A stretch of DNA of 64,000 nucleotides, taken from contig CM041778.1 in assembly GCA_023374045.1 (NCBI GenBank), positions 286,479,533 through 286,543,532 on the forward strand. The letters are read 5' to 3'. Under the pieces are notes generated by a model. The model saw only the letters and a list, made by a program, of their open reading frames with translations, was not told the DNA's origin and made no database searches. Shown in pieces: positions 12,777 to 23,567 of the stretch. Within the stretch, counting starts at the first letter, position 1. Each line of letters begins with the position of its first letter. The stretch comes from Limonium bicolor. Lineage: Eukaryota; Streptophyta; Magnoliopsida; Caryophyllales; Plumbaginaceae. Position numbers and translations under genes: made by a program.

Positions 12777-14354
12777 CTACTCGAAGAGTGCTGGATACTT
12801 CGCTCTCATGGAGTCCTCTAACTCCCATGTAGCCTCCTCCACCTCATGGTTCGACCAGAGAACCTTGACCATGCTAACGGTCTTGTTCCTAGTCTGTCTC
12901 GTCTTCGTATCGAGAATGCGGAGTGGTACTTCCTCATATCGTAGAGCGGGGTCCAACTCTAAAGTCTCTGGCTGTAAAACGTGCGATGGGTGGGGCACAT
13001 ACCTCTTCAACTGTGAAACGTGAAAGACGTCGTGCACCCTCCCGAGCTCTGCTGGCAAATCCAGTCTGTAGGCTAACGGGCCCACTCGCTCCCTAATCGC
13101 ATAAGGTCCAACATACTTCGGGCTCAACTTGCCCTTCTGCCCGAACCGGAAGATCCCCTTCATGGGTGACACTCTGAGGAATACCATGTCGTCGGTAGTG
13201 AACTCAATGTCCCTCCTCCTGGTGTCTGCATATGATTTCTGCCGGTCCTGAGCTGCCCTCATGTTCCTACGAATCTGTAGGACATCCTCCTTGATCTGCT
13301 CTAGGTACTCTGGTCCTAGCGTAGTCTCGCTGGCCTCATCCCAGCATAAAGGAGTCCTACACGGTCTACCATAAAGTGCCTGGAATGGTGGCATCTGTAT
13401 CGAGGAGTGGTAGCTGTTGTTATAGGCGAACTCAATCAGATGTAGACGCTCTAACCAACTCCCCTAAAAATCCAAGGCGCATGCTCTCAGCATGTCCTCC
13501 AGTGTCTGGATGGTCCTCTCACTCTGACCGTCGGTCTGTGGATGGAATGCCGTACTAAGCTTCAACTTCGTACCCAAGGCTTCCTGAACCTGACCCCAGA
13601 ATCTGGACAAAAATCGAGGGTCCCTATCAGACACAATGGTCTTTGGCACATCATGGTGCCGGATCACCTCCTTCTGGAACAAGTCCGCTAACTTCGGGAC
13701 CTTCCAGGTATCCTTCATAGCAACAAACTTCGCCACCTTCGTCAGACGGTCCACAATGACCCAAATCGTGTTCAGTCCTCCCTTAGTCGGTGGGAGACCG
13801 ACAACGAAATCCATCAAGATGTCCTCGAACTTCCAGCAAGGAATAGGCATAGACTGCACTAAACTGCCGGGTCTCCTATGCTCAAACTTAACCTTCTGAC
13901 AGGTCAAGCATCTAGCCACGTAGTCAGCTACATCCTTCTTCATCCCGCTCCACCAGAAATGGACCTTCAAGTCCTTGTACATCTTCGAAGAACCGGGGTG
14001 GACGGATAAGGACGAGCAATGAGCCTCCTGGAGTATCTTCTCCTTCAGGTCAGGAGAAGACTCTGGAATACATAACCGGCCATTCAGTCGAATCATGCCA
14101 TCATCACACAGTTCGAAGTCATACTTCTGACTCTCAAAACAACCCTCTGACATCTTCTGTCTGATACTCTGCATATACTGATCACTCTCCTGTGCAGCTC
14201 GTATCTCATCAATCATACTGCTGCCCGCTAATAGTGTAAACAATGAATGAGCTCTGCGGCTCAGGGCGTCGGCTACTACATTCGCCTTGCCCTCCTTGTA
14301 TTTCAGGTCTATGTCGTAGTCCTTCAAGAACTTGACCCATCTTCTCTGTCGCAT
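12777..14354 (-). pseudogene. pol: Integrase and chromodomain of the nested element
   Basis: The integrase inserts element cDNA, and the chromodomain is thought to steer it to heterochromatin. Seen in order on the minus strand: end of RNase H and linker, an HHCC zinc region (HPGSSKMYKDL ... CLTCQK), then a DDE core with MDFVVGLP, SDRDPRF and ERTIQTLED. After the core comes a GPY-type C-terminus (KYVGPYAI), then a chromodomain with KVLWSNHEVEEATWE and the end MRAKYPALFE. One in-frame TAG at 13464-13466 interrupts an otherwise continuous frame just after the DDE core. The D, D and E residues are present. A frameshift near 14355 separates it from RNase H. Confidence 0.9.
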
Positions 14355-14356
14355 GT

Positions 14357-15540
14357 TCAGCTCCTCTGAGAGAAGAGATGCTGTAGACTCTTGTGATCAG
14401 AGTAGATGGTGACTGTCACACCGTATAGATAATGTCGCCAGATCTTCAAAGCGAAGACTACTGCGCCTAACTCAAGGTCGTGTGTGGGGTAATTCACCTC
14501 GTGCTTCTTCAGCTGTCGGGATGCGTAGGCAACTACCTTCCCGTGCTGCATAAGCACACAGCCTAGTCCGGTTCCAGAGGCATCACAATATACCTCGAAC
14601 CCATCGGTGCCCTCAGGGATAGTAAGAACGGGTGCCGATGTCAGGAGATCCTTCAGTGTCTGAAAGGACTGCTCGCACTCGGCAGACCATAAGAACTGGG
14701 ACTCCTTCTTCATGAGATTCGTCATTGGTTTGGCCACTTTGGAGAAGTCCTTAACGAACCTTCGATAGTAACCGGCCAAACCCAGAAAGCTGCGGACGTC
14801 TGTGACTGTCTTTGGCCTCGGCCAATTCTTCACTGCCTCTATCTTAGCAGGGTCTACAGATATCCCGCTCGCTGATATAATGTGTCCAAGGAATGACACG
14901 CTGTCCAACCAGAACTCACACTTCGAGAGCTTGGCATACAGCTGGTTCTCTCTCATGATACTCAAAACCTGCCTCAAATGTAACTCATGATCTCCTTGGT
15001 CTTGAATAGACCAGGATATCGTCGATGAAGACCACAACTGAACTATCAAGCTGCTCTCTGAAGAGACGGTTCATCAAATCCATGAAAATGGCTGGCGCAT
15101 TCGTTAATCCGAATGGCATAACGGTGAACTTGTAGTGTCCATACCGTGTCCTGAAAGCTGTCTTCTCATATCACCCTCTGCAATCCTAATCTGATGGTAG
15201 CCAGATCTGAGATCTATCTTGAGAACACACTGGCCCTCTCACTGGTCAAATAAGTCATCTATCCGTGGCAACGGGTACTTGTTCTTGACCGTGACCGCAT
15301 TAAGCTCGCGGTAGTCGATGCAGAGTCGCATACTGCCGTCCTTTTCTTGACGAACAGTACTGGAGCACCCCAAGGAGAAACACTAGGTCGAATGAATCCC
15401 TTGTCGAGGAGGTCCTCCAGCTGTAGTTTCAGCTCCCTCATCTCAGCCGGCGCCATACGGTAGGGCGCCTTAGCAATAGGGCCCGTACCTGGCAACAAGT
15501 CGACGGCGAACTCAACCTCGCGCACAGGCGGCATGCCTGG
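14357..15540 (-). pseudogene. pol: Reverse transcriptase and RNase H of the nested element
   Basis: The reverse transcriptase copies element RNA into DNA and the RNase H removes the template. The N-terminal part (15534-15259) shows [19 protein letters not shown]. The catalytic FIDDILVYS motif is encoded near 15005-15030. The palm and thumb follow with [10 protein letters not shown] and [13 protein letters not shown]. RNase H is at 14357-14700 with [15 protein letters not shown] and [11 protein letters not shown]. Frameshifts lie around 15050-15260 and at 14355. Motif content is complete, so the decay seems recent. Confidence 0.88.
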
Positions 15541-15559
15541 CAGCTCATCAGGAAATAAG

Positions 15560-16211
15560 TCGGGAAATCTACCACGACTGGAATGTCTGAGTCCATCTCG
15601 TCGCTCTGTCTCGTGTCCTGTACATAACAGAGGAAGGCTTGTCGGCCCTTCCTAACGTCCTTCATCAGGGACAATGCTGACACGATCTTGACAGTCGGCT
15701 CTCTCCTCACACTGCGGTATGACACTGTCTTGCCGCTCGGCCCCTTCAGTAGTAGTCGATGCTCTGCACAATGAAGGCGGCCCCTATGCTTCTGCAGCCA
15801 ATCCATGCCCACTATAACGTCGAAGCCCAAGTTCTTGAACTCGATCAAATCGATGGGAAAGGTCTCAGTCATAATGCTGATCTCTAACCCGTGTACTGTC
15901 TGGTGCAACCTACTTTCTCCTTCGAAGGAAGGGTGACTGAAAAGTCAGAAAGCTGTTCGGGGGCAGCCCCCAGCTTCTTAGCAAATGCCGAGGAAATAAA
16001 AGAATGCGAAGCCCCTGAGTCGAACAATACGGAAGCACTAACACCATCAACAGGAAAGGTACCTGAGATACCTCTCGTATTAGCATCGAGTCCCAATAAA
16101 TCACTAATTTACTGTCGGTTGTAATTGTCATACCTGTGATGACATTACCGGACTCCTTGGCTTGCGCCATATCTAGGATGCATATGGTACCCTCCTTTCC
16201 ATTTTTGTGGC
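15560..16211 (-). pseudogene. pol: Aspartic protease and leader of the nested element
   Basis: This protease cleaves the Gag-Pol polyprotein. The active-site motif is VLFDSGASHSFIS (around 16000-16045 on the minus strand), followed by IVGMDWLQKH, typical of gypsy proteases. A leader containing MAQAKESGNVITG sits at 16134-16170 in another frame. Removing a GT-AG interval at 16073-16133 joins leader and catalytic part in frame, matching the uninterrupted leader usual for the family. A frameshift near 15890 and another near 15560 break the frame towards RT. Confidence 0.83.
16073..16133 (-). other. Possible intron in the protease leader (61 bp)
   Basis: On the minus strand the donor is ACAG|GTATGACA and the acceptor GTATCTCAG|GTACC. 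Splicing joins a Gly codon and gives the continuous leader-to-DSGA frame expected of chromovirus proteases. It is at the short end for plant introns. Confidence 0.6.
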
Positions 16212-17193
16212 CTGAAGTTATGAATTAACGGTATCAACAAACTGAACACATATACTTGAAGGTACAAAAACTCTTTTCATTCATCCAACTGTATTATACA
16301 AGTTACACACTTAGCTACTACATTACATCAGTACTGTCTGAAAGTCAAATTTAAACGGCCAGGTCGGATGTGGGTCTCATTCACTAGAGCTGGTGGGGCG
16401 GTATTGAGCTTAATGCTCTTAATTCCATGATATACAAGCCTCGACTCTCCACCAAATACCAACACATCCCCAGACTTGAGGATGATCTTGCTTGCTAGAT
16501 CCATCCTCTTCTGGTCTCCATAGATGAACTCAGCATCATCGCCGATGGAGAATGACACAACCGGTATTCCTCTGGTGATGGACTCAGTCGTCTCATCACA
16601 GTCCTGGTGCATCCCAAGCTTTCCTCCCTCTCGTAGTAGTTGATGATGCAAACGTCAGGTGTCATGTCGGGTAATGGATAAGTCTCACAGTCTTGAGCAA
16701 TATCCATTGCGTTTATCTCCAAGGTTAGGAAACTCTCAGGTATCCTAGGTATTGATACACCACCTACCATCCCCACCTCTCGATAAACCCTAGCTTGTGG
16801 ATCCCAATCTTTCCTTAAGCACATCATGTGCAATTTCATCTTAGAACCACTATTAAATACAGGGGTATAAAATCCTCCCATGCCCTTACCCAAAGCTCTA
16901 CACTCATTACTATGGCGATTTGCTCATCTAGGGTTAGGAACTCTCTGAGAAGTATCATGCCCGGTCTGACCACATGACACAACTCGCCAGGGTACTCCCG
17001 TCTTTCTTCCACGGGTCTAGGTGATCTTGTCTTGTAAGTGTGGGATAGCAGATATCGAAGTCTCCTAAGAGATAAAAGGTTTCCTAGGTAAGTCGTTTAT
17101 CTAAGCGGTAATTAAAACACACATTCATGCTAAGGTAAAGCGTTTAACACTTAGTCATGCTCTCATACAATGGTTAAGGTTTCAAAAGCTAAC
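16212..17193 (-). other. Intron-like interval holding the AlkB cassette (982 bp)
   Basis: On the minus strand the donor is GATGAAG|GTTAGC at 17193 and the acceptor AACTTCAG|GCCAC ending at 16212. Splicing completes a Gly codon and continues the gag tail straight into the protease leader without a stop, whereas unspliced RNA meets TAG at 17189-17191. The whole AlkB-like region lies inside in sense orientation. An internal acceptor at 17065 (CTCTTAG|GAGAC) would instead join gag to AlkB in frame, at least to its first frameshift. This is inference from frames and splice-site words. Confidence 0.6.
16328..17064 (-). pseudogene. AlkB-like 2-oxoglutarate/Fe(II) dioxygenase captured by the retrotransposon
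   Basis: AlkB enzymes remove alkyl groups from nucleic-acid bases using Fe(II) and 2-oxoglutarate. The N-terminal part reads VVRPGMILLREFLTLDEQ, then GKGMGGFYTPVF, MMCLRKDWDP and PDVCIINYY (17010-16640). The catalytic part (16651-16328) has the iron ligands H and D in LGMHQDCDE, then VSFSIGDDAEF, GDVLVFGGESRLVYHG with the distal H, and RPGRLNLTFRQY with both substrate-binding Arg, then a stop. Length and motif order fit the plant ALKBH1-like group. Three single-base frame breaks lie near 16990, 16895 and 16620. There is no intron inside the domain, which suggests capture from a processed transcript. It sits between gag and protease, in the element's sense strand. Confidence 0.88.
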
Positions 17194-17515
17194 CTTCATC
17201 ACGCTGGGTGCTAGTACCAGCGCCCGAGGCTCCCGCTGCATTCAGCACACGGTTGCCCGGCGAGTTCCTCTGGTTCTGCTGCTGCTGCTGCTGCTTGCCC
17301 CCTCTAGCCACCTCGAGCTCCACCTCCTCCAGTAGGTGCGCTCTGAGTCCCCTTCGGCGGGCGGTACGCTCGGCTCTCCGGATTCGCGAAGCACTCGAAC
17401 GACCTATGGCCTTTCTTTCCACAGTGGTGGCAGTCCACAGCTTGCCCGGTGCAATCAACACCCGGGTGGTCTTTACCACAACGCTTGCAGTGAAAGTGGC
17501 GCTGGGGTGCAGAAC

Positions 17516-17600
17516 CTATTATCATACAACAATCTGATCAATACAAGGACGGTAATGGATAGTGTAACACACAACTCATTCACGAGGTTAGATCGCTTAC
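17516..17600 (-). other. Nested gag intron 3 (85 bp)
   Basis: On the minus strand the donor is CCTAAGG|GTAAGCG and the acceptor GATAATAG|GTTCTG. It falls at the same codon and phase as the outer element's third interval, just after LRSAPPKG. Confidence 0.78.
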
Positions 17601-17725
17601 CCTTAGGGGGTGCAGATCTGAGAGGCTGGACATCATAGGTAGGCCCGGTCAGCATCGGAACCTTCTCCTTGCCCTTCTGGCTGGCCTGCTCCTTCTTCTT
17701 CTCCCTCCAGGAGAACTTTTTCTTC

Positions 17726-17817
17726 CTGTGATCGTCAAAGTATTAGGAATAGCAGGTATGAAAGCAGGCAGCAAGTAAGTAATTTAAATGAATTAAATAA
17801 CTTAAAGCGGTTCTTAC
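17726..17817 (-). other. Nested gag intron 2 (92 bp)
   Basis: On the minus strand the donor is CTGGAA|GTAAGAACC and the acceptor GATCACAG|GAAGAAA. A pyrimidine-rich run precedes the acceptor. Phase agrees with intron 2 of the outer gag. Confidence 0.75.
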
Positions 17818-17948
17818 TTCCAGCCCTTGCTGCCTCCGCCTCCAGCCACAACCTCAGCCTCCTTCTCGGGCGCCTTACGCTTCTGCCCCTGGCTGTCATC
17901 CCGGCTGTTCACCAACAGCTCGGTCCGAGAAGCAGCATCATAGCACTC

Positions 17949-18027
17949 CTACAATGCATCAATGAGTTCCCCGAACTTGTAATAAATCAAACTGAGTTAC
18001 AAGGTATAAACTGTCAATTAATTTTAC
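17949..18027 (-). other. Nested gag intron 1 (79 bp)
   Basis: On the minus strand the donor is TTCAG|GTAAAATT and the acceptor GCATTGTAG|GAGTG. It has the same length, phase and flanking residues (VQ or IQ, then ECYDAASRTEL) as the outer gag intron 1. Confidence 0.78.
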
Positions 18028-18688
18028 CTGAACCGTAGGGTATAAGGCAGCACCCATGGCGGCCTTGATAGCATATCGTAGTCCGCCTCTAAACTGTTCC
18101 ACCTTCACGGTGTCAGAATACACAACTCCTGGGACAAAGTCCAACAGCCCGATGAATGAGGAGTAGTACTGATCCACTGTCAGACTACCCTGCCTCAGAG
18201 CCTCGAACTCCTCCCTCTTCCTCTGCTTCAAGTGAGCAGGATAGTACTTTTCCCTCAGCAACTCCACAAAACCGTCCAACCGAAACCCTCTATAGCAGTG
18301 TAGTGTGCCCTCACGGACCTCCACCAAGTGCTGGCGGTGTCCCTCAGATGGAAGGATGCTATTCCGACCCGGTGCTCAGCAGGCACATGAATGGCGTCAA
18401 AGGCCTTCTCGTGCTCGATATATCTCTCCAGGACGGTGGGTCAGCTGCTCCGTCATAAGTAGGTACTCGCGTGTCAGCAACGCTCTTTAGCCAGTTTGGC
18501 TCTCTCGGTGCGGGTACGGGTGGGACTATGGGTGGCGCTCCAACCTGGACGCCTCCCATCAGGGCTAGCTGAGCAAAGACGGCAGCTACCGTCTCAGCAA
18601 CGCCCGCGGCATGGGTCTCAGGAGGACCTGCTCCAGACCCGCCGCCTCCACCTCTGCCTCTACCTGCTGAACGTCTTCCAGAAGACAT

Positions 18689-18857
18689 CTGAAGAATTCA
18701 GAATCAAAGTTAACACTCGGTATAAATACCGTACTTTTCTCAACCATAAGCTCACATAGCCCTGAAAGGCGTAAAACACATTGTCCCCGACAATCTCCTA
18801 ACTCAAATCGTTTACAACTTCCTCATTGGTACTTGTATATGAATAACCTAAGCTCAC
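18689..18857 (-). other. Possible leader intron before nested gag
   Basis: GTGAGCTTAGG begins at 18857 on the minus strand and TTCTTCAG ends exactly at the gag ATG (18688). The outer element has the same arrangement. Confidence 0.4.
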
Positions 18858-18898
18858 GGTACTTAGACTACTATCTCTTGTAATCAGAGCGGTACTCC

Positions 18899-18910
18899 GC
18901 TCTGATACCA
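18899..18910 (-). other. Primer binding site of the nested element
   Basis: The complement reads TGGTATCAGAGC, four bases inside the 5' LTR, as in the outer element. It is half of a perfect 10-bp-stem hairpin: 18883-18892 pairs with 18897-18906 around a 4-base loop. Confidence 0.92.
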
Positions 18911-18914
18911 CTTT

Positions 18915-21900
18915 TGTAACACCCCTACTAATCCGGCTCCTAATTATAATATAAACGTCATACTTAGCAGATAAATCGCAGCGGTAAATAGTAGACTGTC
19001 GCTCTAATGGTGTCACTGTTATCACTCGCCCATACGGGTGATAACGAGTTACATGATAATCAACATACGAAACGTATTCCCGCAGTGACCACAAGAGATA
19101 GATAGTAGTGCTTAAACAATCTAAAAACATAAACAACAACAACCGTCTTATACAAACCGTACACGTGAGCGTCTAACCAAAACATACACCTCGGTTTACA
19201 AACCCGAGTCCGAAATATCAGTAGTCTCAAACTGTACCAAGTCCTAAACAACAGTAAAACCACAACTGTCGCGCCCCGCGTCGACCCTCCAGCTAGTCTC
19301 CTGAAATAAAAATGGTTTGTGGTATGGAATCAGCCCCTGCTGAGTATGTTATCACATGCCCCGTCATGCCTCCTCAAACCCCTCAATTAATTGGTCGAGA
19401 GCATGAGATTCGTTACATGCAATACCGTTTTAATATTTAAACTGTAAAACAGTTAACAGTAATAACATACAATAACACAACCATCAACACACATAATATA
19501 AACCACACAGTATAACCAATGAACAACAAGGCGAAACAACGAGAATAATAAACAGGTATTAACTCCCGTCCTTGGTATAGAAACCAATATTGTTCGCCAA
19601 TGTACAAGTCTCAACTGTAATAAGTGTTCAGTTATACCTAGTGACAACGTCTCGTTAAAAACGACGTGTCTCTAAATTACCCATATACTATGGCGGGTCA
19701 CCCACGGCAGTAGCCACTCCAGCGGTAGAGTCTCCGACCAACGAGCCATCCTAGCTCACGGGAAATTTCTTGATACTTGCGGACCCGTACGCGGACATCC
19801 TAGTATCGTTTTTGTGATCACAGCGCGCACCAAGAGCCACATCCTCTTGGCTTTGTTATGTTAATTAATTATACCATCGCATCGCATTACCAATTTTTCT
19901 AACACAGTAGACTAAGGTCGTTAGTCCAATCCGGAGTCTGTAAACTCGGGATCCAGTGTTAGATACGAGAGCGGCGTTTAGAAAGGCCAATGCTCCGTAT
20001 TAAAGTCTGGGATAATATGTATATCTTATTATCCTAGTGCTACAACGTTTTTCTGACGATCCTTATATTGCATATAAGATAGCACCATAGCCGCTAGTTC
20101 GTTTTATATATATATGTCCATATATACGAACCAATACTGTTAACGCAACAACAGTAATAATAAGCAGCTATAAATATACAGTTCATGCATATTTATTCAC
20201 ACATTCAGACAAACAATCTTATCACAGATCACACAGAAGTCTGAACTGAGGAAGCCCTCAGAGACAATCAGAGACACGTAACAACATACCGTTCACCTTG
20301 AATGTATAACCGTGGAGTATGAATCAGCTAGATCCGATGCTCCCCGTGTCGTCTCTAGTAGTCTAATAAACATAACGCTACTGATTAGAATCCCGTAAAA
20401 CAACATAACTCTACAATACCCCGTACCGTCACTAATACCACCCGGTTAATCCCCCGTTATTAACTGTCAACGTTTTTCGGGTTTTCGGCTTAACTCGGGA
20501 TTGGAAAAACGCTATATTACATGCGTAGTTCGTCTTGTATATTAATATACTTAAAGTTTGAATTGTTATCGCATGTAATTCAATATACCCTTGTATATTA
20601 TATAGTTTGTTTCTATATTGCATGTATAATTCTTATCATACATTATACATTTCACCTTAGTATTTATTTTCCTAAGGTTTGTTTTTCCAAGTTTAAGGAG
20701 TATAATTCATGTAAAAATTTGAATTATATAAATCCTTATTATTTCACGTATACTCCTAACATTAGAATTTCCATATCTAATGTTTATAATTCTTTTCTCT
20801 TATCTTATATCATTTTAATTATGAATATATGGTTAACCATATTATATTTTCCACTCCATAACATATATTTATTTATATACATGTATTATGGGACTATTTA
20901 TTATATGGTAAGTCTTTATAATATATTCATTCTCTTTTAATGAATATTTCTTATATTATAAATGTTACACCCTTATAACATTAAAACCATATTATAAATT
21001 TTTATTTAAAAATGCCCAATTTCCGAACAGCACCTAGTTTCTTAAATATTTACAAAATCCACCACATATTTTATATAGTTATATTATAGTTATATAACAT
21101 ATATTATGACATTATGTCATTAAAACAATTATAACCTATAGTTATAAATTGTTAAATTACCAAACCCATTAACTCTCGGTTTTATTTCAACCACTAAACT
21201 TCCATAAATTACAAACTAACCCAATTTATAATACATAGTTTTCTAATGTCATTAAAACTATATATTATACATATTTTTATAAAACCTTATATATAACTCC
21301 AAAAATTACCAAACTATACCAAAAGGTTAGAAATATCATTTCTAACCTTATACTTTCTAAATCTTTTATACACATATGTTACCCATTTGTAACAATGTTA
21401 TAAAATATCATATATTATACTTATATAATTCATACAAACTCCAAATTTAACCAAAAACTTCTAAAAATTCCTAATAACCTAAGGTCTGTTCTAAATTATT
21501 TAGTACCCCAAGTTTTCGGAAATCACAATATAACCCCATCTCTTATAAATCTTTACAATTTAATAACTATCTTAATATAAGGTAGTATTTTAACTTCTTA
21601 AATTCTCCAAACTTGGTCAAAGTCTATAATAGTCAACTTTGACTTCTAATACCAAATTGGAACCAAACTTTCGGTAATTACTAAATACCCATAGTTTTCT
21701 ATTTTTACAATTTTGACCCAAAACTTTATAAAATGTTATAATTTTTATTAAATTCATTTAAAAACCCTAAACTCCTCTAAAATAAGCCCAACTTTATATT
21801 TTACTAGTTACCATTTGACCCCAAACTTAATTATATAAGCATAAATTAAACTAAATAAGCTTTAAACTTAAATTAAAATGGCCTAATGACATGGCCTTAT

Positions 21901-23562
21901 TACAACTTTGCTTTATAACATAAAATTACACATAAATAGCTCAAATTATACAATAAACTCACGGCCTTGCTGTAGTTTATTTATTTTTCCACATAATGTC
22001 ATAATTTGACCATTATGTTAATTAAATCACTTAAATGACTAGCTTAATTTATCTTAGTCATTTTTTCCATACTTAGGTTAAAATAACCCTTATAATTAAC
22101 TCCACTCTCGGCACATAATATATATGCTAAGAAATCATAAAATCATAAGTTTAAGGTGTTTATACCTTGGTTTATCCTTGTAACAACTCGGCAGCTTGGA
22201 GGAAAAATCACCACATCATTTAGACATGTTTAATACACCAAAATAAGATATGGTTATACTCCAAGCATGAGCTTAACCATAAAGAACAATTAATGTAAGA
22301 TTTAAGGCAAAAATCACCTTAAAAATGCAAGGAAGTTTCCAAAGGATTTCGGCCTTAATTAAACACACCACATGGTGTTAAATTCATCATATAAACATAG
22401 GAAATAGCTAGACAACAACAAGCTGCTATGGTATTAGGTTTTACCTTGGCAAAATGCCTTAAAGAATGGTATTTCCTTTGATTTTTGGCCACCCTTGCTC
22501 CAAATGGTTAACCAACTGAATAAACATGTAAATATGAAGATTATGAGTGAATAAACTCATAAAAATCAGAAGGAGAAAACCGGATGAAGAAAGGAGATGC
22601 TTAAGGTATGTTTTTACCTTATAATGCAAAATTTGGAAACCTTGGTCCCTATACTTGCTTCAGCCGAGATTGATGTTTGTTCAAGCCTTAAAACACTGAG
22701 AATGAGCCATGGAAAGTGATAGATCATGAGCTCCAAGTGTAGGTAATGAAGAGGTGAAGAAAAAGAGCTAAAATATGCCTTAAACCATTACCTTAGGTGC
22801 TTAAGAGATTGATTTGTCTTCCATACTCAAGAACACAGCTTGAGAGGGTGTGGAAATACAGAAGGCTCGGCTGGAATGGGACAAGAGGCAAGAGAATGAA
22901 AGGAAATGAGCTTAAATGATTGAAAAGTAAGATTTATAATAGTAAAATGGTGATTCACCAAATTAAGAAGATATTTAGCACTAAAGAAGAATGAGCTGTC
23001 TTCCTTCCTCCTTGCCTGCCGACAGCCAAAGGGTTAGAAGGGTCATTAGTTGACCATTGACCATACTTGGTCAATTTTGCTTAAAAATGCACTATTTGGG
23101 TTACTATTCACAAATGAATGCCATATTTTCGATGTTTTTTGAAATTTTGGATTTAGACCTTCCAATGTGGTACATTATAGTACATTAGTATATCAAGGTC
23201 TAATCCAATGCTTAACACCACTCAAAACCCACTCAGAAAGTCAATTTTCTCAAAAACGTGCTTTAAGGAATTTTAAAGCACATTTTGTGTTAGAACATGT
23301 TTTAAAGCTTGGTTTCCTTTGAGAATGGTTTTATAATGTTCACTACTTCATTATAATACTTAGGAATCCACTTTGGATCCTATTTTAGGTCATACAATCA
23401 CTATGGTGTCTTAAAGCACATTTTTGGCTTTACCGATCTTAAAGCATGTTTTACCTTGTTGAGATCTTTTAGATTGTTCCCCAATGGTATTTAGATGTTT
23501 ATTAACCATCTTAGATCATTAATAGATCATTTAATTAAGTTTTTAAGGTTAGGGGTATTTCA
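18915..23562 (-). repeat. 5' LTR of the nested element (4,648 bp)
   Basis: It matches 7671-12325 over its full length with scattered small indels. Its outer end (TATTTCA at 23562) is followed by the duplication GTGGG, and its inner end by the PBS. Confidence 0.94.
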
Positions 23563-23567
23563 GTGGG
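23563..23567. repeat. Target-site duplication GTGGG, right copy
   Basis: It matches 7666-7670. Sequence of the outer element resumes at 23568. Confidence 0.93.

Larger units (their letters stand above)
17189..18688 (-). pseudogene. gag: gag of the nested element, four exons
   Basis: Gag forms the particle. The ATG at 18688 opens a Gly/Arg-rich start, followed by PNWLKSV and a capsid with TASTWWRSV, EKYYPAHLK and LLDFVPGV. Exons on the minus strand are 18688-18028, 17948-17818, 17725-17601 and 17515-17194. Exon 4 has two zinc knuckles (HCKRCGKDHPGVDC and CHHCGKKGHRSFEC) and a Gln run (CAG repeat near 17280-17296). Frame breaks lie near 18425 and 18280 in exon 1 and near 17310 in exon 4. Exons 2 and 3 are fully open, unlike the outer copy. 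The stop at 17189 lies inside the next intron-like interval. Confidence 0.87.
7671..23562 (-). mobile_element. Nested Tekay/Del chromovirus carrying an AlkB domain
   Basis: A 15.9-kb Ty3-gypsy element on the minus strand. LTRs are 18915-23562 (5') and 7671-12325 (3'). The internal order on the minus strand is PBS, gag with three introns, AlkB-like dioxygenase, aspartic protease, RT, RNase H, integrase with GPY-type C-terminus and chromodomain, then PPT. Gene order and chromodomain place it with chromoviruses, and the chromodomain ending MRAKYPALF resembles Tekay/Del. Several frameshifts and one integrase stop show decay. Its similarity to the outer element in gag, PBS, 3' UTR and LTR termini suggests the two are autonomous and non-autonomous members of one family. 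Confidence 0.95.

Noticed and set aside
12706..13023. Plus-strand frames over the chromodomain region
   Set aside because: Shadows of the minus-strand pol. The minus-strand reading has clear integrase and chromodomain motifs.
16328..17064. AlkB region as an integrated plant RNA virus piece
   Set aside because: No viral replicase motifs flank it. The motif spacing and the conserved N-terminal block (GFYTP, MMCLRKDWDP) fit plant ALKBH1-like proteins better. A tree would settle it.
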